A stretch of 10,671 bases of DNA, from contig WJKD01000035.1 of NCBI GenBank assembly GCA_014729315.1, positions 1 to 10,671 of the forward strand, in the 5' to 3' direction. The stretch is from Promethearchaeota archaeon. Lineage in GTDB: Archaea; Asgardarchaeota; Lokiarchaeia; Sigynarchaeales; SOKP01. The position numbers and the translations under genes are program-made. Every line of letters starts with the position of its first letter. The first letter of the stretch is position 1. Below, in pieces: positions 1-6,220 of the stretch. Under the pieces are notes generated by a model. That model was not told where the DNA came from, ran no database searches, and saw only the letters and a list, made by a program, of their open reading frames with translations.

Positions 1-118
1 AATCGGGGCCAGGAGCGTGTATCATCTTTCTAGGGATTCCCTTGCACTCGTAATTCAATAGTTCGTCGGCATCAGGACCAAGCAATTTTTTAATTTCTTC
101 AATATTCATAGATGACAT
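1..118 (-). CDS. class I fructose-bisphosphate aldolase (FbaB/DhnA type), N-terminal fragment
   Basis: Only the first 39 codons are in the window; the gene continues beyond the left edge. The translated start contains KKLLGPDADELLNYECKG followed by IPRKMIHAPGPD. This matches the N-terminal signature of FbaB-type class I aldolases (E. coli FbaB has LLGKDADNLLQHRC, then IP...LPGHDYVDR). These enzymes cleave fructose 1,6-bisphosphate to dihydroxyacetone phosphate and glyceraldehyde 3-phosphate through a Schiff-base lysine in glycolysis or gluconeogenesis. That lysine lies outside the window. The ATG at 118 gives MSSMNIEE; a second in-frame ATG at 109 is an equally plausible start, since neither has a clear Shine-Dalgarno sequence. 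It is transcribed divergently from the gene at 292. The family call is quite secure from this short stretch, but activity cannot be judged. Confidence 0.8.
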   Translation of the reverse strand, partial: MSSMNIEEIKKLLGPDADELLNYECKGIPRKMIHAPGPD

Positions 119-291
119 AACTGATTAGAAAATAAGTAAGTTAGATTAAAAATGTTTTCTCTTCTATGCAGTAATATGTATTGATGGGTTAATGAGAATT
201 TTATGTAAGAAAAATAAAGTCCCACATTTCTCTTATTTAATTGTGAACCGAATAAAATTTAAGGTTCAAAATAATTCAATTATATGGAATC
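119..291. promoter_or_regulatory. divergent promoter region between aldolase and adenylate-forming gene
   Basis: This 173-base AT-rich gap separates two divergent genes and must carry both promoters. For the minus-strand aldolase, a TATA-like stretch at 145-153 (attaaaaat on the plus strand) lies about 30 bases from the start at 118, suggesting a very short leader. For the plus-strand gene, aataaaattt at 251-260 lies about 36 bases from the ATG at 292. Both boxes are weak matches in AT-rich DNA, so the exact sites are tentative. Confidence 0.4.
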
Positions 292-1971
292 ATGAAGAAA
301 TATGACTTTGATCTGAGAGTACAAGAAATTCTTAATAAAAAATTTAGTGATTTAAGAGATGTAGATTGGAAGTCTTGGCTTAGAATTAATTCCCTAGAAG
401 AATACGAGGAATTAGCGCTTGAATTATCTGGATTGGGGAATCAAAGAGACTTAATCGACCGTTTGAAAGAAGAAAAAACAGAATCGAGGGAGCTCTCAGT
501 TGATTTAGAATCTTATGTTCAAAAATTTAAAGGATCATATCCATTAATTTTAACGCATACTTCCGGCACTACCAATAGCCAAATCTCTGCCCTAAAATGG
601 TTTCACATGTCAGATTACTTGATTAGAAATCTATGGGGTCCTGGAATGCAAGCCATTTTCGAATCAAGTGGTTTAAATAACGAGAATTCTGCCGTCGTAT
701 TTGTACCTTCTAGATTAGATATAGATGGCCTCAACGAAATAGACAATAAGAAATATATCTCATTGTATTCTGCAGAATTCTCTCAAAGAATTATGCTATC
801 CGCAATAAAACCTAAGTCTTACCTATTTTACCAGTACAAGGTCTCCTCCAATATCGAAACAATCGCTGATCTGTTAAGTTTAAAAGAAATTGCCATCGTT
901 TCTGCACCATCTGCGACGATTTTGAAATGGGCTAATCTAGAAAAATTAAAACAATATCTGAAAACATCTTTAAAATCGTCGTCATTTGATAGCGAAAATT
1001 ATCTCTTAAAAAAACTTTTAAACATACTAAAAAGAGAAAGTTTAACAGAAGGTACATTAAAGATTCGGAAATTACTCTCTAATGCGCTCTGCAATTCTAA
1101 ATTGGTATTTAGTATAAGCTCTCTCAGTGAAAGTCAATGGAATTTAATAAGAGATTTCATGAAATGGAAAAAGGGAGAAGAAAAATTTACTAATTTATAT
1201 GTTTGCTCCGAGATTGGCCCGTTTGCTTCCAGTTTACCAGATGGAGATTACACAATTTCAAAACAAAATAAAATGTATATTTTGCCCCTCACAATTCCAT
1301 GTATTCAATATCGAGGGAGCATCGAAATCATACCTTACGTGAAAAATAAAATTGGAAAATTACTAGTGTCTAGGTTAAACCACTCAGGATCGAGCCCAAT
1401 ATTAAATATTGATACAGGCGATATTATTAGTATTGAGGGATTTAAAAGATTACCTTTAATTGGAGGAAATATATTAAGAGATAATTTTCAAATCAAATAT
1501 CCATTGAAAATTTCAAAATCCATAACTAAGCCAGACGATTACGCAATATATGCAGGGGATTTTTTCACGCTAAAAAAGTTCGATATTATCCAACCTCGGA
1601 TTCTGTTAAATTGTATTAAAAATCAATGCAATTTAAAAATTGATTATCTTCTTCTAGTTAACCAAAATGATTCTAAAAAAGAGATGTGGAAATTGGTTTT
1701 TACAAAAAAATCGGATAGTTCTTGTATAAATACATCTGAAATTAATAAAAAATTGAAAAAATGCTCAGAAAAATATGAGAACTATGCAAAGTTGATTACG
1801 AATGTGGAGGAGATTAAATTAATTGATGATATTCCAGTTAAATTTGTAAAAGATCGGCAAAAAATTCTCGAAAAAGTTCGAAGTGGCAAGATTCCTAAAG
1901 GAATTCTCAAAAAATGGCCTTTATATTTAATAATGCCCTCCAATAACGACGCGATTGAAAAGAATAATTAA
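292..1971 (+). CDS. divergent adenylate-forming enzyme (PaaK/LuxE-like, ANL superfamily)
   Basis: This is a 559-residue soluble protein with the scattered core motifs of the acyl-adenylating superfamily. THTSGTTN at residues 88-95 is the phosphate-binding loop, YVCSEIGP at 303-310 is the A5 aromatic/SE-G motif, and GKLLVSRLN (355-363) followed by NIDTGDI (372-378) is the A7 region. The order and the GKL...TGD arrangement fit PaaK/coenzyme F390 synthetase-like proteins best. Known members activate a carboxylate with ATP to an acyl-AMP and pass it to CoA or a protein thiol. Oddities: the loop reads TTN where TTG is usual, and I see no classic GK-R catalytic-lysine motif at the C-terminus, although K520-K524 and K533 in the tail are candidates. 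It is longer than PaaK (about 430 residues) because of insertions at roughly 215-265 and 410-470. The substrate is unknown. ATG at 292 is the first in-frame start. The superfamily call is fairly secure; the subfamily is less so. Confidence 0.65.
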   Translation: MKKYDFDLRVQEILNKKFSDLRDVDWKSWLRINSLEEYEELALELSGLGNQRDLIDRLKEEKTESRELSVDLESYVQKFKGSYPLILTHTSGTTNSQISALKWFHMSDYLIRNLWGPGMQAIFESSGLNNENSAVVFVPSRLDIDGLNEIDNKKYISLYSAEFSQRIMLSAIKPKSYLFYQYKVSSNIETIADLLSLKEIAIVSAPSATILKWANLEKLKQYLKTSLKSSSFDSENYLLKKLLNILKRESLTEGTLKIRKLLSNALCNSKLVFSISSLSESQWNLIRDFMKWKKGEEKFTNLYVCSEIGPFASSLPDGDYTISKQNKMYILPLTIPCIQYRGSIEIIPYVKNKIGKLLVSRLNHSGSSPILNIDTGDIISIEGFKRLPLIGGNILRDNFQIKYPLKISKSITKPDDYAIYAGDFFTLKKFDIIQPRILLNCIKNQCNLKIDYLLLVNQNDSKKEMWKLVFTKKSDSSCINTSEINKKLKKCSEKYENYAKLITNVEEIKLIDDIPVKFVKDRQKILEKVRSGKIPKGILKKWPLYLIMPSNNDAIEKNN

Positions 1972-1980
1972 TCTAGAAAT

Positions 1981-2010
1981 TTTTATAAATAACTTTTTCT
2001 ATTAGTTATT
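1981..2010 (+). promoter_or_regulatory. TATA-like box with inverted repeat upstream of the 7-helix gene
   Basis: tttataaata at 1982-1991 is a good archaeal TATA-like box. Initiation about 25 bases downstream would leave a leader of roughly 25-30 bases before the start at 2040. A perfect 7-base inverted repeat, AATAACT (1988-1994) and AGTTATT (2004-2010) with a 9-base T-rich loop, overlaps its downstream edge. It could be an operator or part of the terminator of the preceding gene, which ends at 1971. Seven-base palindromes arise by chance in such AT-rich DNA, so the regulatory role is inferred. Confidence 0.35.
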
Positions 2011-2039
2011 AGATCTGATAATCCAACAACTAATTCAAG

Positions 2040-2768
2040 GTGATCATTATTAAGCTCACTCCTATTGATTACATACAAGGAAGTTTTAGTTTAATTTTAG
2101 TAATAATATCGTTTACTTTAGGAATAATTATTATTCTAAAATACTTTAAACTTCATTCTAAGCAATACATATACGTAGGGATATCTTGGATTGGTATGGT
2201 TTTTCCATGGTTTCCTGACGCGCTGAATTTCATACTTATTATTGTTTTCCAAATCTCTTTATCTCCTTTTATTTGTTTATTCTTAGGATATGGATTTTTA
2301 CCCTTTTTTATGATGTGCTGGTTAATTGTTTTTACTAGTCTACTCTATCCAAATTATCAAAAAATCATATTATTAACGATGTTGATTATAAGCATAGTTA
2401 TTCAATCCTTTTTTTTCTTTAATCTTTTTACCGATATTAATCAGATAGGGAGCTTCGTTGGTCCTTTTCAAATTAGATGGAGTTTATTTATGGCGTTATA
2501 TTTATTTTTTCTAATTCTAATTATTTTTACAACTGGTTTTCTTTTTTCCTTTTATTGCTTAAAGTCATCCAATCCCGAAGTAAATTTAAAAGGTAAGTTT
2601 CTGCTGATTGCATTTATATTTTTCACTATCGCAGCTGTAATCGAGGCTCTGGGTCATTTGCAACCTTGGATTATAATTGTAACACGCTTTATTTTGATCT
2701 TTAGCGGGATAAATTTTTATATTGGTTTTATTATGCCAAAAAAGATTGAGAAATTTTTCACAAAATAA
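2040..2768 (+). CDS. seven-transmembrane protein of unknown function
   Basis: This 242-residue, very hydrophobic protein has about seven predicted helices, at roughly residues 13-36, 43-68, 76-103, 108-130, 146-173, 184-204 and 209-231. It ends in a short basic tail (MPKKIEKFFTK), which suggests a cytoplasmic C-terminus. I do not recognise a family or any catalytic motif. Small seven-helix proteins of this style are common in Lokiarchaeal genomes, sometimes as sensor-like modules, but no signalling domain follows here. The start is GTG at 2040; a stop at 2031-2033 rules out a longer form. The GTG lies inside AAGGTGATC, which itself resembles a Shine-Dalgarno sequence, so initiation could fall a few codons later at a non-canonical codon. 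It follows the adenylating gene by 68 bases and precedes the winged-helix regulator by 89. Confidence 0.7.
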   Translation: MIIIKLTPIDYIQGSFSLILVIISFTLGIIIILKYFKLHSKQYIYVGISWIGMVFPWFPDALNFILIIVFQISLSPFICLFLGYGFLPFFMMCWLIVFTSLLYPNYQKIILLTMLIISIVIQSFFFFNLFTDINQIGSFVGPFQIRWSLFMALYLFFLILIIFTTGFLFSFYCLKSSNPEVNLKGKFLLIAFIFFTIAAVIEALGHLQPWIIIVTRFILIFSGINFYIGFIMPKKIEKFFTK

Positions 2769-2787
2769 TTTGAATTATAAAATTTCT
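2749..2787. repeat. 9-base inverted repeat across the 7-helix gene stop codon
   Basis: AGAAATTTT at 2749-2757 is perfectly complementary to AAAATTTCT at 2779-2787, with a 21-base spacer containing the TAA stop at 2766-2768. The right arm overlaps attataaaa (2774-2782), a TATA-like candidate for the winged-helix gene at 2858. It could be a weak transcript-end hairpin or an operator. The arms are pure A/T apart from one G-C pair, so chance is a real alternative. Confidence 0.3.
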
Positions 2788-2825
2788 TAATGATGCTGTT
2801 AAACAGACATTTCAAGATTACCAAA

Positions 2826-2834
2826 TTTTTTTTT
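2826..2834 (+). terminator. oligo-T tract, possible archaeal terminator
   Basis: A run of nine T residues lies 58 bases after the stop of the 7-helix gene and 24 bases before the next start. Archaeal RNA polymerase can terminate at T-rich tracts without a strong hairpin. If it is active, the regulator at 2858 would need a promoter very close to its ATG, so the tract may instead simply be leader sequence. Confidence 0.3.
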
Positions 2835-2857
2835 CAAAAAATGCATTTTATTATTTA

Positions 2858-3190
2858 ATGCCTAAAGAATCAGATTTTAAAACTAAATTTGAAGAGCTTA
2901 CGAAGAGTATCGAAGGAAATCGGTATTATCACGATATTTATCTCAAAGCAGTTAATCATCCAATTCGAAGGGAAATATTAAGGATATTAAGTGGAGTAAA
3001 ACAAATGTCCAAAGAAGATTTATTTTCATCGTTAAAAAAGATGAAAATTGTTGAGGATAAATCTACTTTTAATTATAATTTCGATTATCTTAAACAAGCA
3101 TTGTGTATAGAAATCGTTGAGGACTCAGACTTAGGTAAGAAGTATGTTAAACTTACGCAAAGTGGAAAGGTAATTGATTTTCTTGAATAA
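2858..3190 (+). CDS. small winged helix-turn-helix (ArsR-like) transcriptional regulator
   Basis: This is a 110-residue soluble protein. AVNHPIRREILRIL at residues 31-44 is the first-helix signature of ArsR-like winged-helix regulators. It is followed by a helix-turn-helix at about 50-82 (SKEDLFSSLKK, then STFNYNFDYLKQA as recognition helix) and a beta-wing at about 84-100 (IEIVEDSDLGKKYVKL). It has no cysteine pair of the metal-sensing kind (C83 is alone) and no extra ligand-binding domain, so the inducing signal is not evident. Such proteins usually bind DNA as dimers and repress nearby genes. The adjacent membrane-protein genes and its own promoter, where inverted repeats are visible, are natural candidate targets by position. 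ATG at 2858 is the first in-frame start; no clear Shine-Dalgarno sequence precedes it. The fold assignment is secure; the regulatory target is inference. Confidence 0.75.
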   Translation: MPKESDFKTKFEELTKSIEGNRYYHDIYLKAVNHPIRREILRILSGVKQMSKEDLFSSLKKMKIVEDKSTFNYNFDYLKQALCIEIVEDSDLGKKYVKLTQSGKVIDFLE

Positions 3191-3391
3191 AATATTTAAA
3201 TCCTTGTATAAACTTTATATTGCTACAATTAATCAACCCCTTTTCAAATAAAGAGATCATTATTTTAATATTTAATAAATTCTTGCTGAGGATTTTGATT
3301 ATTCTATCTAATTAGAACCTTATTCTTTTTAATAAAATCGTTTAATAAATAAATATAAGAACAATGTAGTAATGTCCCTGAGTGTGTTTAT
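3191..3391 (+). promoter_or_regulatory. intergenic region with candidate promoter for the split membrane gene
   Basis: These 201 bases hold no convincing open frame. A TATA-like stretch, ttaataaataaatata at about 3342-3357, lies some 35-50 bases before the ATG at 3392 and is the best promoter candidate. Further AT-rich runs near 3191-3220 could end the winged-helix transcript. No strong Shine-Dalgarno sequence precedes the ATG. Confidence 0.35.
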
Positions 3392-3595
3392 ATGTTAGAA
3401 AGAGAAAAAGGATGGAATCGCTTAAAGACGATTCTAATAGTTGGAGTTTCCTGGGGAGTCTTTTCCTCAGTGTTAATTCTCTTAATGGAGCCGACTCCCC
3501 AAAATTTAGCTATAACAAGTGCAATATTAATAAGTTTTATATATACGATACTTTTATACGCTACAAGAGGATTTTGGTTAATAAAATTGAATTAA
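3392..3595 (+). CDS. N-terminal part of a split multi-helix membrane protein
   Basis: This 67-residue frame opens with a charged, basic cytoplasmic start (MLEREKGWNRLK). It has two hydrophobic helices at about residues 11-32 and 38-62, then ends at TAA (3593-3595) just after WLIKLN. It reads as the first third of a longer protein, because the same frame stays open and hydrophobic after the stop (see the full-locus entry at 3392-4012). I do not recognise the family. ATG at 3392 is the first ATG in frame. If the stop is real, the product would be a two-helix protein of unknown function. Confidence 0.45.
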   Translation: MLEREKGWNRLKTILIVGVSWGVFSSVLILLMEPTPQNLAITSAILISFIYTILLYATRGFWLIKLN

Positions 3596-3658
3596 AATCC
3601 TAGTAGAAGCGCAACATTACTTTTTATAATCAATGCGGTAATTATTGAAACACTCTTT

Positions 3659-4012
3659 TTGGTCACAGAACAAGTTTTTGGGGCTTCAAATGTGGCAGCT
3701 CACTCAAATTTGTTAATTGATCTAATTATTACCATGCCTTGGTATATTTTGTTAGCAAGATCCTTCGTCAAAATCCAAAACCGTCAGAGATTTTCTAAAT
3801 CAAAGGTTCTGCTTCTGGGAGGAATATATGAAATCGGTGCTGATGGATTTGCTGGTCCATTTCTTGGGTTACTATGGGGAGACTATTTGATATTAAATCC
3901 TTTTTATTGGATTTTAATAATGACAATATCATTTTGGCAATTTATTTTAGTATATAGTTCTTTAGTTTTACCTCCGGTTTTAATTTTAAATGAAACCCCC
4001 ACCCCACCTTAA
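3659..4012 (+). CDS. C-terminal part of the split membrane protein
   Basis: From the TTG at 3659, the first usable start codon after the interrupting TAA, the frame encodes 117 residues. They include hydrophobic stretches at about 17-36, 49-72 and 79-110, a basic loop (KIQNRQRFSKSK, 38-49), a glycine-rich helix (LLGGIYEIGADGFAGPFLG, 52-70) and a proline-rich end (NETPTPP). E58 and D62 inside the glycine-rich helix are unusual for a membrane segment and may be functional. No ATG or GTG is available and no Shine-Dalgarno sequence is evident. Independent translation is therefore doubtful and the segment is best read as the continuation of the gene at 3392. The ATG of the small gene at 4015 follows its stop by two bases. 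Confidence 0.4.
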   Translation: MVTEQVFGASNVAAHSNLLIDLIITMPWYILLARSFVKIQNRQRFSKSKVLLLGGIYEIGADGFAGPFLGLLWGDYLILNPFYWILIMTISFWQFILVYSSLVLPPVLILNETPTPP

Positions 4013-4014
4013 TT

Positions 4015-4128
4015 ATGGACGAGAGATCTCCATTAAAGGACGCACTGCGCCCATTAATTTATATCTTTCCATATACTTTATATTTAATCTTCATCTTTCT
4101 TCTATTTATGGGTTTGGGTGTACTTTAA
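4015..4128 (+). CDS. 37-residue single-helix small membrane protein
   Basis: A short ATG frame begins two bases after the TAA of the preceding membrane gene. It encodes a polar, charged N-terminus (MDERSPLKDALRP) followed by one continuous hydrophobic helix at about residues 14-37, rich in I, L, F and Y, ending in MGLGVL before TAA. The clean amphipathic-then-hydrophobic layout and the tight spacing suggest a real small membrane protein translated together with its neighbour, perhaps a subunit of it. An alternative is that it is the detached tail of the six-helix protein: a +2 shift near 4012 would join them. No family is recognised and no Shine-Dalgarno sequence is seen. The frame is too short to prove coding by length alone. 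Confidence 0.45.
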   Translation: MDERSPLKDALRPLIYIFPYTLYLIFIFLLFMGLGVL

Positions 4129-4150
4129 AATAATAAACAAAACAAGTATA

Positions 4151-4618
4151 TTAGAATTCGTCTGAAAACAATTTTTTATAACATTTACAACAGGGGATGC
4201 CAAATTCTAATTTGTAACTATTATTTCTATCAACTTTAAAATTCATGATTCTGATTAATGAATTTCTTATTGCCTTATTTGTTTCGTCAAAGAATATTTT
4301 TTTTAAATTAAAATAGTGATTAAGCGATCCACAAACGGGACAAATTGAATAATATTTAACGAATTCGTAAAAAAAGTCTTTTTCACTTTCGGTTAAGGCG
4401 TCAAACTTTAAATCTGGATTAGAGAGAATCAAATCTTTTAACAAATCTAACTCTTCGAGCATCTGGTCGCGTAAATAATTCTCATCGTCATAACTGTTGT
4501 TAATAGGTTCATCTGGATTATTTAAGAAATCTTTCTTTTCGTATCTGTCAAAATATTCTAAAGCATTGTTAAAGAGAATTAATTGTTTTTCTGTTTTTTT
4601 TGAGTTGTTATTATTCAT
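4151..4618 (-). CDS. small cysteine-motif (probable zinc-binding) protein of unknown function
   Basis: This 155-residue acidic protein starts with an asparagine-rich MNNNNSKKTEKQ. It has a charged helical middle (about 45-90) and then a C-terminal metal-binding-like module: CPVC at residues 93-96, H101 shortly after, and CCKC at 143-146 near the end (C143, C144, C146). The paired CxxC and CCxC clusters about 50 residues apart suggest one split zinc ribbon. I recall proteins with an I-C-P-x-C...G-I-P-C-C-x-C-Y-K pattern as recurring in Lokiarchaeal genomes, without a known function. A TATA-like box (taataaaatt, 4641-4650) lies about 27 bases from the ATG at 4618, so the message may be leaderless. 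It converges on the plus-strand cluster with only 22 bases between the coding ends. Zinc binding is inferred from the motif alone. Confidence 0.65.
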   Translation of the reverse strand: MNNNNSKKTEKQLILFNNALEYFDRYEKKDFLNNPDEPINNSYDDENYLRDQMLEELDLLKDLILSNPDLKFDALTESEKDFFYEFVKYYSICPVCGSLNHYFNLKKIFFDETNKAIRNSLIRIMNFKVDRNNSYKLEFGIPCCKCYKKLFSDEF

Positions 4619-4831
4619 AGAGATCGGTTATTTTAAACGATAATAAAATTCAATTCTCATGCATTTAGTGGAGTAATATGTTAAAAAATGTTATTCTTAT
4701 TTTTAGAAACTGTAATTCATAAGTAGGCTAAAAAACTTTAATTGTTAAAAGCGAGAGAAATTCTTATATTGGAAAAATTAAGAACGAATTTTAAGAAAAT
4801 CAACAACAAAGAATTTTAACTTAAAATAACC
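4619..4831 (-). promoter_or_regulatory. AT-rich intergenic region with promoter of the cysteine-motif gene
   Basis: These 213 bases hold no convincing gene. On the minus strand, aattttatta (4641-4650) sits about 27 bases upstream of the ATG at 4618, the spacing expected for a leaderless archaeal transcript. The A/T-rich stretch at 4780-4831 just after the DUF711 stop is a possible site of transcript end, without a clear hairpin. Confidence 0.4.
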
Positions 4832-6115
4832 TCATAAAATGTTATAAAATTTATCAGATCGATGGAATAACCTATTATTTGCACTTTTGTTAATTCTTTT
4901 TATCTCAATAACCTTAGATGGAGCAAAGTATTCAAACTCAAAATTTACCTCGTCGCCTGCAGATTTATGAGGCATAGGCATCAAACGTGCTGTTAGTGGT
5001 TTTTTATGAGTTAAAGAGATTACAGCAACATCTAGTAGAATATTAAATAATTCCTCTTCGGTCACATCTCCAGGTAAAGGTACACAATCAAGTCCAGTTC
5101 CACATACAGTAGAATATAACAATAGGGTATCAATATCGTATCTTTTTTCCTTGAGTCTTTCGGCTAAAATTTTATCCTCAAGAATAGGTTGCATGAACCC
5201 CGAAAATCCAATAATCTTCTCCTTTTTCGGAATAGCATCTGTAATGATAGAAACTCCCAAGAGACTTCCATAGGAACCAAAATAATCTACTCCCATTTTC
5301 TCAATAGCTTCTCCAATACTTCTTTCCTTCCGAGGATAAGGTGCTGGGGAAAAATCAACTCCTTTAAACTCAAGGTCATATTTTTTAGCTATTTTTTCAC
5401 AAGTATATATTATTGAATTGTAGATTTCTTCAAATTTATTTCTTAAGCTGCTTTTTACTGCCATTAGCGATTTTGAACTATCGATAATTTTAACCACTTC
5501 ATCCGCCATTTCTAAAGCTAAGGAGAATTGGGGCTTTTTCTTACCAGAATGATAAGCAGCCGGGAAAAATGGCGTGTTGGAGGGCACATTATAACTTACA
5601 CAAAATTTCAGATTGTTAAATGGGTCTGGAGCTGAAAGTTTTTTAATTAATTTAGCACAAACTTTTAAAGCTAGAAAACTAATACCGCAATCTGATATTG
5701 CGGGAATAGATGTGAAAAAATTGGCATATTTTTTAAGTAATATGTCAAAATCATTTAATAGCAATTTATCAAATAAATCAAAATGTTCTAATTCTTGAGG
5801 ATGCATAGTAGAACAAGAATAATAATCAAATCCATATATTTTTAATAAATTTTGTAGAACCTCCAACTCGTTCTCTATCATTAAAAAAGTCTCTTTAACA
5901 TTTTTTCGAAATACTAATTCATCTGCGTAAGAAATAAGTGGTTGCGAGCAAATTCTTTTCGACTCTATTCCAATACCTTGGTCTATAAATGAATTAGTTA
6001 AATCCCTATTGAATAGTGAAAAAAGATCTAATTTATCTTCCAAAAACTTTTCGGTGTTTTCGTGTTCGTATAAAATTGGAATATTTTGACCTATAGTTAT
6101 TGATCTAATTTTCAT
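4832..6115 (-). CDS. DUF711/UPF0210 family protein
   Basis: This 427-residue soluble protein is close to the roughly 450-residue length of the UPF0210 (DUF711) family. The family is structurally related to pyruvate formate-lyase-like barrels, and I know of no firmly established reaction for it. The conserved C-terminal block is clear: TVCGTGLDCVPLPGDVTEEE (336-355), LLDVAVISL (360-368) and KPLTARLMPMP (372-382), followed by AGDEVNFE. Other family-like patches are FFPAAYHSG (183-191) and VDFSPAPYP (253-261). C338 and C344 frame the GTG loop; whether either is catalytic cannot be said. The ATG at 6115 (MKIRSITIG) matches the usual family start. It lies 105 bases downstream of the HD hydrolase gene on the same strand and has its own TATA-like box, so it may be transcribed separately or as the tail of the hdrA operon. 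Confidence 0.85.
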   Translation of the reverse strand: MKIRSITIGQNIPILYEHENTEKFLEDKLDLFSLFNRDLTNSFIDQGIGIESKRICSQPLISYADELVFRKNVKETFLMIENELEVLQNLLKIYGFDYYSCSTMHPQELEHFDLFDKLLLNDFDILLKKYANFFTSIPAISDCGISFLALKVCAKLIKKLSAPDPFNNLKFCVSYNVPSNTPFFPAAYHSGKKKPQFSLALEMADEVVKIIDSSKSLMAVKSSLRNKFEEIYNSIIYTCEKIAKKYDLEFKGVDFSPAPYPRKERSIGEAIEKMGVDYFGSYGSLLGVSIITDAIPKKEKIIGFSGFMQPILEDKILAERLKEKRYDIDTLLLYSTVCGTGLDCVPLPGDVTEEELFNILLDVAVISLTHKKPLTARLMPMPHKSAGDEVNFEFEYFAPSKVIEIKRINKSANNRLFHRSDKFYNIL

Positions 6116-6148
6116 ATTGAATTCTATTAATTTTTTAATAAGAGTTCC

Positions 6149-6156
6149 TATAAAGA
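6149..6156 (-). promoter_or_regulatory. TATA-like box for the DUF711 gene
   Basis: On the minus strand this reads ctttatag, within atctttataggaa, about 34-40 bases upstream of the ATG at 6115. That would place initiation near 6125 with a roughly 10-base leader. The spacing is typical of archaeal promoters. The site is inferred from sequence only. Confidence 0.4.
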
Positions 6157-6220
6157 TTAATTATTCATCCCATTCTATTAAAATTAACATTAGGATAAGA
6201 TTAGGAAAAATATAAAACAT

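Larger units (their letters stand above)
3392..4012 (+). pseudogene. six-helix membrane protein gene interrupted by one in-frame TAA
   Basis: Both open segments, 3392-3595 and 3659-4012, lie in the same frame. Only one stop, TAA at 3593-3595, interrupts the 206 sense-or-stop codons before the final stop. The 21 codons after the TAA read NPSRSATLLFIINAVIIETLF, an almost complete membrane helix that a TTG start at 3659 would cut away. Read through, the locus gives six helices: two before the stop, one across the junction, and three after. No frameshift is needed, so a single substitution (for example from AAA, GAA or CAA) or a base-call error explains the break. TAA is not a pyrrolysine or selenocysteine codon, so programmed recoding of those kinds is not supported. 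The family is unrecognised. Little decay is visible elsewhere, so the lesion is recent, an artefact, or tolerated. Confidence 0.6.

Noticed and set aside
3593..3595. Programmed recoding (pyrrolysine or selenocysteine) at the stop in the membrane gene
   Set aside because: The codon is TAA; known recoding of these kinds uses TAG or TGA, and no recoding hairpin is apparent just downstream.
3382..3603. 73-codon plus-strand open frame overlapping the split membrane gene
   Set aside because: Its product has no hydrophobic pattern or motif, and it overlaps the better-supported frame that continues into the downstream helices.
5189..5798. Plus-strand open frames (5189-5416, 5613-5798) inside the DUF711 gene
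   Set aside because: They are antisense to a gene with strong family motifs and their products are low-complexity or featureless.
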